A stretch of 64,000 nucleotides of DNA. Origin: Janibacter terrae NBRC 107853 (lineage in GTDB: Bacteria > Actinomycetota > Actinomycetes > Actinomycetales > Dermatophilaceae). Below the pieces are notes generated by a model. That model was not told the origin of the DNA and made no database searches. It saw only the letters and a program-made list of their open reading frames with translations. This document shows, in pieces, positions 49,890 to 59,136 of this stretch (positions within the stretch are counted from its first letter, which is position 1; every line of letters begins with the position of its first letter). The stretch covers positions 1 to 64,000 of the forward strand of contig NZ_BCUV01000007.1 of assembly GCF_001591405.1 (NCBI RefSeq), in the 5' to 3' direction. A program made the position numbers and the translations under genes.

Positions 49890-51149
49890 GTGACCTCACG
49901 TGGACCGCTGCAACTCGCCGCCCTGGCCAGCGCCGCCGTGCCGGGCCTCGACCCCGACTCCGTCGAGGGGGTCGTCACCGACGCGTCGCACCCCTTCGAG
50001 GTCGCCTTCGTCCAGGACGACGAGCACCGGCGGTGGGTCATCCGCTCGCCGCGCACGCCCGCCGCGTCGGCGCAGCTCGAGCAGTCCGCGGCGCTCCTCG
50101 CGCTGCTGGCCCGTCGCCTGACGATGCCGGTCCCGGCCGTCAAGGGCTGGGTCGCGCTGCCCGAAGGGGGACGCGCCGCCGTCACGACGTACCTCACCGG
50201 GCGCATGGTCGACCTGGAGTCGATCGCCCCGGGCACCAAGCTCGCCGCCGGCCTCGGCCGGGCGCTCGCCCACCTGCACAGCCTCGACCGGCGCATCTAC
50301 GAGGAGGCCGGCGTCCCCGTCTACGACGCGGACGCCTACCGCGCCCGCCGGCTCGCCGAGCTCGACCGCGCGGCAGCCACCGGTCGGGTGCCGACGGGCC
50401 TGCTCACCCGGTGGGAGCGCACCCTCGAGGACGTCTCGCTGTGGCGCTTCACGACGACCCCGACGCACGGCGCGATCGGGCCGAGCACGATCCTCGCGAC
50501 CCCCGACGACGGCGAGGAGCCGGACGTCAAGGGCTTCCTCGCCTGGGAGCACGCCCAGGTCGCCGACCCCGCCGACGACCTGGCCGCCCTCGTCGGCGCG
50601 CTGCACCCCGAGACCCTCGACACCGTCCTGGAGGCCTACGCCCACGCCCGCGTCGAGCGCCCCGACCGCCACCTGCAGCGCCGCGCGCGGCTCGTCCACG
50701 AGATGCAGCTCGTGCGCTCGATGATGCACGCGGTCGCCGCGGGGGACGACGTCGCCGCCGAGGGCCACGCCTCCCGCCTGCGCCGGCTCGACGACGAGCT
50801 GGCCGCCGAGGAGGAGCGCGCTGCCGCCGCGGCACCGACCGTGCCGCCCCAGCCGGCCGAGACCCAGCCGACCGAGACCCAGCCGGCCGAGACCCAGCCG
50901 GCCGAGACCCAGCCGATCGAGATGCAGCCCACCGGGGCCCGACCTGAGCCGGAGGACGCCTCCGCCGACTCCGAGGAGGACGCGGTCGTCGTCGAGGGGG
51001 CCGGCGCCCCGACCCCGGTCACCCTGCCGGTGGCGGACGCCGAGCGACCCCCTTCGCCCGGGGACGGCGAGCACGAGACCGCGGAGATCACCCCGCTCGG
51101 CCACGACGACGAGGACGACGTCGTCTCCCCGGACACCCAGCGGTCCTGA
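49890..51149 (+). CDS. APH/Mph-like phosphotransferase-fold protein with degenerate catalytic loop
   Basis: A 419-aa protein with the aminoglycoside/macrolide phosphotransferase fold in residues about 1-300. The catalytic loop, normally HGDxxxxN, reads HGAIGPSTIL: the catalytic Asp and Asn are both missing. The following Mg-site segment reads FLAWEHAQVADPADDLAAL. It is therefore more likely a pseudokinase or binding protein than an active resistance enzyme. Residues about 320-350 carry five PAETQ-like repeats and the C-terminus is acidic. TACGGT six bases before GTG 49890 suggests a leaderless start. It is adjacent to the whiB7-uvrD2-nudC block. Confidence 0.78.
   Translation: MTSRGPLQLAALASAAVPGLDPDSVEGVVTDASHPFEVAFVQDDEHRRWVIRSPRTPAASAQLEQSAALLALLARRLTMPVPAVKGWVALPEGGRAAVTTYLTGRMVDLESIAPGTKLAAGLGRALAHLHSLDRRIYEEAGVPVYDADAYRARRLAELDRAAATGRVPTGLLTRWERTLEDVSLWRFTTTPTHGAIGPSTILATPDDGEEPDVKGFLAWEHAQVADPADDLAALVGALHPETLDTVLEAYAHARVERPDRHLQRRARLVHEMQLVRSMMHAVAAGDDVAAEGHASRLRRLDDELAAEEERAAAAAPTVPPQPAETQPTETQPAETQPAETQPIEMQPTGARPEPEDASADSEEDAVVVEGAGAPTPVTLPVADAERPPSPGDGEHETAEITPLGHDDEDDVVSPDTQRS
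50851..50925 (+). repeat. 15-bp tandem repeat inside the APH-like gene
   Basis: Five units of AGCCGGCCGAGACCC-type sequence start at 50851, 50866, 50881, 50896 and 50911, encoding Pro-Ala/Thr-Glu-Thr-Gln repeats; the last unit is degenerate. The copy number is likely to vary between strains. Confidence 0.92.
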
Positions 51150-51159
51150 GCCGCGCTCC

Positions 51160-54100
51160 TCAGGCAGAGGCGGTGAGCAGGGCCGCCACGCGGTCCTCGT
51201 CGAGCAGCTCGGGGCGCGTCGTCTCGCCGGTCGCGGCGTGGAAGAAGGCTCCGCGCACCCGCTCCGGGTCGATCCCGCGCCAGCGCGCGTAGGCGATCCG
51301 GTAGGCCGACAGCTGCACCGCACGCACGGCCATCTCCTCGCCCCGCGGCGGGCGACCGGTCTTCCAGTCCACGACCGTCACCCCGCCGTCGTCGTCGGCG
51401 AAGACCGCGTCGACGCGACCACGGATCGCGTGGTCCCCGATCACGGTCTCGAGCGACAGCTCGACGTCGAGGGGCACGCGCTCGGCCCACTCGCTGGCGA
51501 GGAAGTGCTCCTGCATGAGCGCGAGGTCCTCGTCGCCGAGTGACTCGTCCGCGCTGCCGGGCAGCTCGAGGATGTCGACCAGCCCGGCCCGCGAGTAGTG
51601 CTCCTCGACCCACGCGTGGAAGGCCGTCCCCCGCCGCCCCGCGACCTGCGGTGCCTGGGGCATCGGCCGGCGCAGGTCCAGCGCGAAGGCCTGCGCGTCC
51701 CGCGCCAGCCCGACCAGCTGCGAGGTCGACAGGTGCGCCGGCAGCTCGACCGCGACATCGGCCCCACGCGCCCGCCGCCGTCGCTCGCGCTCCTCGAGCA
51801 GGATGCGCAGCTCGTCGTCGAGGGGGTCGGCACCCAGGTCGGTGCCGGGGTCGGTCCCGTCGACCATCGCGACGGCAGCGGCGGCCAGTCCCGGCCGCTC
51901 GGGCGCGACGTCGTCCCCGGGCCACACGACCTGGCGGCCGACGGCGAGCGCGGGGTTGGGCTCGTCCTTGGTCTGCGGCATGGCCGCCCACTCGATCGTG
52001 CGGACCACGCCCGTCGCCCGGGCCTCCTCGATGAACCGCGAGGGCAGCCGCGGCGTCGCGCCCGTCGGCCCCCAGACCCAGGACCCGAGCAGCAGCTGGC
52101 TGCGCGCGCGGGTGCACGCGACGTACGCCAGCCGGCGCTCCTCGAGCAGCGCGTGCTCGCCGCCCTCGGCCCGGTAGCGCTTGAGCTCGTCCTGCAGCGC
52201 CTTGGCCTGACCGAGCGAGAGGTCGAGGACGGGCAGCCCGCCGCGGTCGCCGCGCAGCGGGTAGGGCACGCCGTCGAGGCCCGAGATCCACCCGGACTCG
52301 TTGACCTGGCCGAGGACCCAGTCCCCGTCCCGGTACGAGGCCCGCGACGCGTGGGCCGGGAAGCCGCCCTCGACGAGCCCGGGCACCGCGACGACGTCCC
52401 ACTCCAGCCCCTTGGCCGCGTGGCACGTGAGGACCTGGACGGCGTCCTTGGTCGGCTCGACGACGGGCTTCTCCAGGCCGCGCTCCTCGGCGACGGCGGC
52501 CTCGATCCAGTCGATGAACCCGCCGAGCGTCGGCCGGTCCGCGCTCGAGGAGAACTGCGCTGCCACGTCGGCGAAGGCGTCGAGGTGGGCGCGCGCCGCA
52601 CCCGGCGACCAGCCGGGCCGCGCGAGCACCTCGACGTCGACGCCCAGCTCGCGCTCGGCCTCGCCGACGAGGTCGGGCAGCGGCATGCCGGCGTGCCGCC
52701 GCAGCCGAGCCACCATCCCGGCGAGACGGTGCAGCCGGGCCAGCCCCTCCGCGGAGATGGACTGGCCGCCGTCGCCCGCCCACCCCGGCTCCGGCAGCTG
52801 GTCGAGCGCGTCGATGATCGTCACCGCGTCCTCGGGACCGGGCGTCGGCGCCCCGTCGGCGACCTCGGCCGCGGCCTGCCGACCGAGGTGGCGTGCCCAC
52901 GCGCCGAGACCGTCGAGGTCGGCCGGGCCGAGCAGGCCAGGCGGTCCGGTGAGCAGACGCATCAGCCGGTCGCCGCGGGCGGGGTCCTGCACGACGGTGA
53001 GCAGCGCGATGACGTCGGCGACCTCGGCGGTGAGGAGCAGGCCGCCGAGACCGACGACCTCGTAGGGGATCCCGGCGAGCGCGAGGGCGTCGACGACGGC
53101 CGTGAACTGCGAGCGCTTGCGGCACAGGACCGCGGCGGTGCGCAGACCCCCTCCGTGCCGGGGCTTGATCCACGCGGCGATGGCCGCCGCCTCGTCGTGG
53201 GCGGTGAGCGAGCGCAGCGCCTCCACCTGGCCACGCCCCGCCCCCGGCCGAGGACGAAGGGGGGCGACCGGCACCGTGGTCGTCGCGGCCAGCTCACCGG
53301 CCACGGCGTTGGCGACCTCCAGGATGGTCTCGTCGTTGCGCCAGCTGATCGACAGGTGCTCGACGGGCGCAGGTCGCCCCTCGGTGGCGAAGTACTCGGG
53401 GAAGGTCGACAGGGTGGTCGAGCTCGCGCCGCGCCAGGCGTAGATCGACTGGTGCGGGTCGCCGACCGCCGTCACCGCAGCCGGGACCTGCCCGTCCGGT
53501 GCGAACAGCCGGCGCATGAGGACCATCTGTGCCTCGGAGGTGTCCTGGAACTCGTCGAGCAGGACGACACGGAACCGCTCCCGCTCCGCGCGACCGAGGT
53601 CGGGGAAGCGGGTCGCCAGCGCCGCCGCGAGCGCCATCTGGTCCGAGAAGTCCATGACCGAGCGCTCCCGCTTGACCTCGAGGTAGCGCTCGACGATCGG
53701 CAGGATGAGCCGCTGCTCGCTCATCGGCGTGATGACCTGCTTGCGGTAGTCCTTGGTCAGCGCCTTGTCGCTCGCCTCGACCGCCTCGAGGTGGGCGAGG
53801 GTCCGCGCGGTGAGCGACTCGATGTCGCCGGGGGTGCGCAGGTGCTCGGCGAGCTCACCGGCGAGCGACACGACGGCGCTGGTCACCGTCGACTCGACCT
53901 TGTCGAGGTCCTCCATCGGCCCGTCCCAGGCCATGACGACCTCGTGGGCGAGCTGCCAGGTGGCCGCTTCGGAGAGCATCCGCGAGTCCTTCTCGTAGCC
54001 CAGGCGCAGCGCGCCCTCGCGCACGAGCCGACCCGCGTACGCATGGTACGTCGAGACGGTGGGCGTGCCGCCGAGCCCGTCGGCGTCGGCGTCCTGCGCC

Positions 54101-54402
54101 GGGCTCCAGAGGCCGACCCGCTCGAGCGTCGCGAGCCGTCGCGCGACCCGCTCCGCGAGCTCCCCGGCTGCCTTGCGGGTGAAGGTCAGACCGAGCACCT
54201 GCTCGGGCGTCACGAGGTCGTTGGCGACGAGCCAGACCACGCGGGCGGTCATCGTCTCGGTCTTGCCGGACCCGGCGCCGGCGACGACGAGCAACGGGGC
54301 GAGCGGCGCCTCGATGATCCGGCGCTGCTCGTCGGTCGGCGGGTGCTCCTGACCGAGCGCACGGGCGAGGTCGACGGCGGAGATCTTCGGCGGTGGCGTC
54401 AT
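51160..54402 (-). CDS. adnB: helicase-nuclease subunit AdnB
   Basis: A 1,080-aa subunit of the actinobacterial double-strand-break resection motor. The N-terminal UvrD-like helicase is complete: Walker A GAGSGKTETMTARV, motif II VVLLDEFQDTSEAQ, VGDPHQSIYAWRGA, VLTCHAAKGLEWDVV and RRLAYVACTRAR. The C-terminal RecB-family nuclease has GRVDAVF, VVDWKTGRPP and VQLSAYRIAYARW. ATG 54402 overlaps the adnA stop (ATGA). Homologue position: Rv3201c. A long leftward extension of the frame past 54402 is antisense-like and is not used. Confidence 0.94.
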   Translation of the reverse strand: MTPPPKISAVDLARALGQEHPPTDEQRRIIEAPLAPLLVVAGAGSGKTETMTARVVWLVANDLVTPEQVLGLTFTRKAAGELAERVARRLATLERVGLWSPAQDADADGLGGTPTVSTYHAYAGRLVREGALRLGYEKDSRMLSEAATWQLAHEVVMAWDGPMEDLDKVESTVTSAVVSLAGELAEHLRTPGDIESLTARTLAHLEAVEASDKALTKDYRKQVITPMSEQRLILPIVERYLEVKRERSVMDFSDQMALAAALATRFPDLGRAERERFRVVLLDEFQDTSEAQMVLMRRLFAPDGQVPAAVTAVGDPHQSIYAWRGASSTTLSTFPEYFATEGRPAPVEHLSISWRNDETILEVANAVAGELAATTTVPVAPLRPRPGAGRGQVEALRSLTAHDEAAAIAAWIKPRHGGGLRTAAVLCRKRSQFTAVVDALALAGIPYEVVGLGGLLLTAEVADVIALLTVVQDPARGDRLMRLLTGPPGLLGPADLDGLGAWARHLGRQAAAEVADGAPTPGPEDAVTIIDALDQLPEPGWAGDGGQSISAEGLARLHRLAGMVARLRRHAGMPLPDLVGEAERELGVDVEVLARPGWSPGAARAHLDAFADVAAQFSSSADRPTLGGFIDWIEAAVAEERGLEKPVVEPTKDAVQVLTCHAAKGLEWDVVAVPGLVEGGFPAHASRASYRDGDWVLGQVNESGWISGLDGVPYPLRGDRGGLPVLDLSLGQAKALQDELKRYRAEGGEHALLEERRLAYVACTRARSQLLLGSWVWGPTGATPRLPSRFIEEARATGVVRTIEWAAMPQTKDEPNPALAVGRQVVWPGDDVAPERPGLAAAAVAMVDGTDPGTDLGADPLDDELRILLEERERRRRARGADVAVELPAHLSTSQLVGLARDAQAFALDLRRPMPQAPQVAGRRGTAFHAWVEEHYSRAGLVDILELPGSADESLGDEDLALMQEHFLASEWAERVPLDVELSLETVIGDHAIRGRVDAVFADDDGGVTVVDWKTGRPPRGEEMAVRAVQLSAYRIAYARWRGIDPERVRGAFFHAATGETTRPELLDEDRVAALLTASA

Positions 54403-57400
54403 CGCAGCCGCCCCCCTTCCTCGTGGGCCGGGCAGGAGGAGCGGACCGGGCAGATCCGGCACTGCTTCTCGCTCGGCGTCGCGACGAAGGTGGCCGCGGC
54501 CATTCCCTCCGCGGTGTCGGTGACGAGGTCGTGGAAGCGGCGCGGCTCCGCCGACCCCGTGATGGCGTCCTGCTGCTGCACGGCCTTGCCCGAGGAGTGC
54601 CCGCGACCGAGCTGGACGAGCGCAGCCCCGGCCACCTCGCTGCCGTGCTGCCCGAAGCCGCCCTCGGCCACGGCGACCTGGTAGGCCCCGAGCTGTGGGT
54701 GCTCGGCGACCTCCGCCGCCGTCGGCGCAGAGCTGCCGGTCTTGTAGTCGATGACGCGCAGGCGCCCGTCGGCATCGGCCTCGAGCCGGTCGACGCTGCC
54801 GCTCAGCACGGCCCGACCGAGCTCCACGCGGAAGCGCTCCTCCGTCGCCACCGGCCGCCACCCCTCGGCGGCGGAGCGCCGGTGGTACTCGGCCAACCAG
54901 TGGATCATCTGCTGCGCGCGCTCGTACTTCTGCTCGGTGACCCACCCCGGAGCCATGCCCAGCTGGGGCCACCGACGCTCGAGCTCCGCGCGGAAGGCCT
55001 CCTCGCCCGCGTCGCCGAGCTCGTGGGCGATGTCGTGGACGAGGGTGCCCACCTCCATCGAGGTGCTGCTCGGCCCTTGCCCACCGGCCGACTGCAGCAG
55101 CCACCGCAGGCCGCACTCGGAGAACTGGGCGACCTTGGACGGGCTCACGCCGACCGGCACGCCCTCCGCCCGCACGGGGCGGGCGTCGGTGAGGTCGCGC
55201 AGCGCCCACCACGAGGACGGGTCCGCGCCGGGGACACCCGCCGCCGCGAGGTAGGAGAGCCGGGCGACGGCACGGGCCACCTCCTCGGGCGAGCGCGGGT
55301 GGCCCTCGGTGCCCACGAGCTGCTGGCGCAGCCGGGCGACCAGACCGGTGAGGTCGAGCGGCGGGGGCACGTCGGTCGGCTCACGACGACGTCCGTCGTC
55401 GGGCAGGGGGTCGACGAGGTCGAGGTAGACCGAGGGCTGCTCGTCCTCGGCGGCCACGGCGGTGACGAGCACCCGTTCGCTCGCCCGCGTGAGGGCGACG
55501 TGGAAGAGCCGCGTCTCGTCGTGCCGCACCGCGGCGGCCGCCCCGGCTCCGGCGCGGTCGCGCCCGGTGACGACGTCGACGAGGCGCTCCGAGCCGAGCA
55601 GGGAGCCGCGCAGGCGCAGGTCGGGCCACACGCCCTCCTGGACGCCGGCGAGGACGACGGTGTGCCACTGGTTGCCGGCCGCCGTCTGCGGGGTGACGAG
55701 CGCGACCGCGTCCGGGTCGGGGCTGCGCGCGGCGAGCGAGTCCGCCGCGACCGACCGACCGGCCACGGCGTCGAGGAAGGCGTCCGGGCCGGAGGCCGAC
55801 AGGGCGTCCTGGTGCGCGGCTGCCGCGTCGAAGAGCGCCACGACCGCGTCGAGCGAGCGGTCGGCGCGCGCGCCCGCGGGTCCCCCGGCGAGCGCGGTGG
55901 CGCGCCAGGGCTCGGCGAGGCCGGTGGCCTGCCACAGCTGCCACAGGACGGACTCGGCGGTCACCCCCTTCGCCCACCCACGGCCGTCATCGGAGGTCGG
56001 CGCCGCGGCCCGCCCGGCCGCGAGGACGGTGGCGAGCCGCAGGAGCGGAGCCGCATCCTCACCGAGGTGGGCCAACCGTTCGGGGTCGAGGACCAGCTCC
56101 CCGAGCAGCTCGTCGCTCGTGCGGGTGCCCTCGACAGCGAGCTCCTCCCGCCGCAGCACGCGACGCAGCCGACGGATGGCGACGGTGTCCGCGGCGACGA
56201 GCGGGCTGGCGAGCAGGTCGACGACGTCGGTCGCCGGGAGCGCGTCGAGGCGCCCCCGGGCGAGGTCGACGACGAGGGAGAGCAGGTGGAGCAGCGGGCG
56301 TGCCGCTGGCTCGTCGCGCACCGGCACCCGGTGCGCGTCGGCCAGGACCGGCACCCCGCGGGCGGCGAGCACCCGGCGCAGCGTCGCCTGGCGCGCGGAG
56401 CCGCGCACGACGACCGCCAGCTCGGACCACGGCACGCCGTGGAGCAGGTGGGCCCGGCGCAGCTCGTGGGCGATGAAGGCCGCCTCCTGCGCGCTGGAGT
56501 GGAGCACGTGGGCCTCGACGCTGCCGCCGGGCCGGGCAGCGGCCGCTGCGCGCTGCCGGCCTCCGCCGAGCGCCGCGATCTTGGGCGTGACGCGGGCCGC
56601 GGCCGCGTGCACCGCCTCGGGCATCCGGTACCCCCGGCGCAGGACGAGGTCGATGACCGTCCGCCCGCCCCAATCGCCGACGAGGTGGTGCGGGTCGGCG
56701 CCGCGGAAGCCCTGCACGGTCGCGTCCGGGTCACCGACGAGGACGAGGTCGACGCCGTCCCCGGTGAGCACCCGCAGCAGTCGAGCCGCAGGCGCGGTGA
56801 GCTCGTGGGCGTCGTCGACGACGACGAGCCGCAGGCCCGAGCGCACCCGTTCGCGCGCCTCCGGGTCGTCCTCGAGGAGCTCGGCAGACGCGGTGAGCAC
56901 CCAGGCCGGGTCGAAGGCGCCCGGCCTGGACAGCGCCGTGACCTCGTCGTACTCCCGGGCGACCTGCGCGGCGGCGACCCACTCGGGGCGGTCGTGCTCG
57001 ACGCCGAGCCGCGCGAGGTCGTGCGGGGAGACGCCGTGCTCGATCGCGCGCATGAGCAGGTCGCGCAGCTCCTCGCGGAACCCGCGCGTCGTGAGTGCCT
57101 CGGCGAGGTCCTCCGGCCACCGTGGACCGGCGCCGGACTCGCGGTGCCCGTCGAGCAGCTCGCCGAGCACGAGGTCCTGGTCCGCGCCGGAGAGGAGCCG
57201 CGGCGCCGGGGCACCGGCGAGGACCGCGTGCTGGCGCAGCACCGCGAAGCCGAGCGACTGCATCGTGCGCGCCATCGGCTCGGTCGTCGCCCCGGAGAGG
57301 CCCGCCGTCACGGCGTCACGGGCCTCGGCCGCGGCCAGCCGGGTCGCGGCGACGAGGAGGACCTCGTCGGGGGCGCACTCCCCCTGCGCGACCCGGTCGA

Positions 57401-57572
57401 GCACGGCGGCGACGGCGACGCTCGTCTTGCCCGTCCCGGGCGCACCGAGGACCCGCACGACGTCACCGCGCGCGCCGACCGCGGACGTCTGGTCGGCGTC
57501 GAGCGATGGGGCGACGGCACCGCCCTTCGTCGTCGGCGGTCGCAGGTGCACGGTGGGGAGCTGCTCGGTCAC
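54399..57572 (-). CDS. adnA: helicase-nuclease subunit AdnA, degenerate Walker B
   Basis: A 1,057-aa partner of AdnB. Walker A VLGAPGTGKTSVAVAAV is present, but motif II reads VVVDDAHELTAP instead of DExxQ, suggesting weak or no ATPase. The C-terminal nuclease has SGSVDRLEADADG, VIDYKTGSS and QLGAYQ, and Cys residues in FSECGLRWLL and QCRICPVRSSC make a four-Cys iron-sulfur site, as in AddB/Cas4-type nucleases. The GTG start 57572 lies where conserved sequence begins (VTEQLPTVHL). Homologue position: Rv3202c. Confidence 0.93.
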   Translation of the reverse strand: MTEQLPTVHLRPPTTKGGAVAPSLDADQTSAVGARGDVVRVLGAPGTGKTSVAVAAVLDRVAQGECAPDEVLLVAATRLAAAEARDAVTAGLSGATTEPMARTMQSLGFAVLRQHAVLAGAPAPRLLSGADQDLVLGELLDGHRESGAGPRWPEDLAEALTTRGFREELRDLLMRAIEHGVSPHDLARLGVEHDRPEWVAAAQVAREYDEVTALSRPGAFDPAWVLTASAELLEDDPEARERVRSGLRLVVVDDAHELTAPAARLLRVLTGDGVDLVLVGDPDATVQGFRGADPHHLVGDWGGRTVIDLVLRRGYRMPEAVHAAAARVTPKIAALGGGRQRAAAAARPGGSVEAHVLHSSAQEAAFIAHELRRAHLLHGVPWSELAVVVRGSARQATLRRVLAARGVPVLADAHRVPVRDEPAARPLLHLLSLVVDLARGRLDALPATDVVDLLASPLVAADTVAIRRLRRVLRREELAVEGTRTSDELLGELVLDPERLAHLGEDAAPLLRLATVLAAGRAAAPTSDDGRGWAKGVTAESVLWQLWQATGLAEPWRATALAGGPAGARADRSLDAVVALFDAAAAHQDALSASGPDAFLDAVAGRSVAADSLAARSPDPDAVALVTPQTAAGNQWHTVVLAGVQEGVWPDLRLRGSLLGSERLVDVVTGRDRAGAGAAAAVRHDETRLFHVALTRASERVLVTAVAAEDEQPSVYLDLVDPLPDDGRRREPTDVPPPLDLTGLVARLRQQLVGTEGHPRSPEEVARAVARLSYLAAAGVPGADPSSWWALRDLTDARPVRAEGVPVGVSPSKVAQFSECGLRWLLQSAGGQGPSSTSMEVGTLVHDIAHELGDAGEEAFRAELERRWPQLGMAPGWVTEQKYERAQQMIHWLAEYHRRSAAEGWRPVATEERFRVELGRAVLSGSVDRLEADADGRLRVIDYKTGSSAPTAAEVAEHPQLGAYQVAVAEGGFGQHGSEVAGAALVQLGRGHSSGKAVQQQDAITGSAEPRRFHDLVTDTAEGMAAATFVATPSEKQCRICPVRSSCPAHEEGGRLR

Positions 57573-57694
57573 GCCCCCATCCCACCACCCCGGGCCGACA
57601 ACGACCGGTGGCGCATCCGGGGCCGGGGTCGGCACTACCCGCAGGTAGGCTGGTGAGCCCCGCCACGTGGCGGTCATCGACACCCGGAGGACCC

Positions 57695-58348
57695 ATGAGC
57701 TCCCACGCGCCCGGCACGCGAGTGCAGCGCATGCCCCGAGCGCAGCGCCGTGCCCAGCTGCTCGAGGCCGCGCTCACCGTCTTCGTCTCGCGGGGCTACC
57801 ACGCGGCTGCGATGGAGGACATCGCCGACCAGGCGGGCGTCTCCAAGCCGGTGCTCTACCAGCACTTCCCCGGCAAGCTCGAGCTCTACCTGGCCCTCCT
57901 CGACGTCCAGTGCGACACGCTCGAGGCGCTGGTGCTCGAGGCCCTGGGCTCCAGCACCGACCACGAGGAGCGCGTCTACGCGACCGTCGCCGCCTTCTTC
58001 AGCTTCGTCGCCGACCAGGGCGGCGCCTTCCGCCTCATCTACGAGTCGGACCTGACCAACGAGCCCCAGGTGCGGCACCGCATCGACGCCCTCGAGGCCC
58101 AGCTCGGCGAGGCGATCGCCGAGCGCATCACCGAGGACACCCCGCTGCCGCAGGAGCTCGCCGAGATGCTCGGTCTGGCGATGGCCGGTGCCGCGCAGGT
58201 CATGGCCCGCACGTGGCTGGCGCACGGCAGCCAGTTCCCGAGGGAGGTCGCCCAGCAGGCCGCGGGCCACCTCGCGTGGCGCGGCATGGGGTCCTTCCCG
58301 ATCAACCGCATGGGCGACCCCGACAGGGCCGCTGACACCCCCGGGTGA
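57695..58348 (+). CDS. TetR-family transcriptional regulator
   Basis: A 217-aa regulator with the TetR helix-turn-helix at residues 17-62 (RAQLLEAALTVFVSRGYHAA, then MEDIADQAGVSKPVLYQHFP). The ligand domain is helical and Glu-rich. CGGAGG precedes the ATG. It corresponds to the Rv3208 position, ahead of the DUF3107 gene. The target is unknown; adnA is divergent. Confidence 0.92.
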   Translation: MSSHAPGTRVQRMPRAQRRAQLLEAALTVFVSRGYHAAAMEDIADQAGVSKPVLYQHFPGKLELYLALLDVQCDTLEALVLEALGSSTDHEERVYATVAAFFSFVADQGGAFRLIYESDLTNEPQVRHRIDALEAQLGEAIAERITEDTPLPQELAEMLGLAMAGAAQVMARTWLAHGSQFPREVAQQAAGHLAWRGMGSFPINRMGDPDRAADTPG

Positions 58349-58388
58349 CACGATGTCACCGTCATCCCCCGACACCGAAGGAGTGACC

Positions 58389-58607
58389 GTGGAGGTCAAG
58401 ATCGGCATCCAGAACGTGGCCCGTGAGGTCGTCATCGAGGCCGAGGGCTCCGAGACCGAGATCGAGACCGCCGTGCGCGCCGCGCTCGACGGCGGACCGC
58501 TCGTGCTCACCGACGACAAGGGCCGTCGCGTCATGGTCCCCGCCGGTGCCCTCGGGTACGTCGACGTCGGTGAGCCCACCCGTGGCCGGGTCGGTTTCGG
58601 GGCCTGA
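58389..58607 (+). CDS. DUF3107 protein
   Basis: A 72-aa soluble protein, VEVKIGIQNVAREVVIEAEG at the start and RRVMVPAGALGYVDVG near the end; conserved across actinobacteria beside the TetR gene (Rv3208A). The function is unknown. GTG 58389 is chosen because GAAGGAG lies five bases upstream; GTG 58383 would overlap that SD. Confidence 0.88.
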   Translation: MEVKIGIQNVAREVVIEAEGSETEIETAVRAALDGGPLVLTDDKGRRVMVPAGALGYVDVGEPTRGRVGFGA

Positions 58608-58761
58608 TTGTCACGCGGTGAGCATCCACCGCAGCGAGATCGTCACTTCCTGACAGTCGCCCCAGCAGCCTCAGGAGTCTATGTTGGTCACGGAGAGCCC
58701 ACACGGGGCTACCTGAGCGCGCCCGCTCACCCCTGTCGGGCGCAAGAAGGAGCTGATCAGC

Positions 58762-59031
58762 ATGTTGTGGACCATCATCGTCACGATCATCGTCGGTGCC
58801 ATCATCGGCGCCTTGGCCCGTCTCGTCCTGCCGGGCCGGCAGAACATCTCCACCCTCGTCACCGTGATCCTCGGCATCGTGGGTGCCCTGATCGGCTCGT
58901 GGGCCTACACCGCGCTGTCGGGCAACGACAACACGAGTGGCATCGACTGGATCGCGTTCATCCTCGGCATCATCGCCGCCGCGATCCTGATCGTCATCTA
59001 CGGCATGCTCGTCGGCCGCAAGCAGGTCTGA
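58762..59031 (+). CDS. GlsB/YeaQ/YmgE-family small membrane protein
   Basis: An 89-aa inner-membrane protein with three hydrophobic helices (residues 2-24, 28-52 and 64-84). GAIIGALARLVLPG and the Gly-rich helix packing match the GlsB/YeaQ stress-response group. GAAGGAG precedes the ATG. It is a single gene; a family-D repeat and a strong terminator follow. Confidence 0.9.
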   Translation: MLWTIIVTIIVGAIIGALARLVLPGRQNISTLVTVILGIVGALIGSWAYTALSGNDNTSGIDWIAFILGIIAAAILIVIYGMLVGRKQV

Positions 59032-59038
59032 CGCGCCG

Positions 59039-59073
59039 TCCTGAGGAGGTTGCTCGGCAACCGTCTCGAAGGA
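59039..59073 (+). repeat. family-D repeat, degenerate single copy
   Basis: CTGAGGAGGTTGCTCGGCAACC and GTCTCGAAGG match the element at 2182-2220 with a changed centre that can still fold (GGTTGC...GCAACC). Confidence 0.7.
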
Positions 59074-59082
59074 CGCCGGCAC

Positions 59083-59117
59083 CGAAGGGGCCCCGCCATC
59101 TAGGCGGGGCCCCTTCG
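59083..59117. terminator. strong bidirectional terminator hairpin
   Basis: CGAAGGGGCCCCGCC (59083-59097) and GGCGGGGCCCCTTCG (59103-59117) are perfect complements, 15 bp, around a five-base loop, between convergent genes. It carries the CGAAGGGG motif in both arms. Confidence 0.92.
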
Positions 59118-59136
59118 CGTGCTCCGGGCGCGCGCC

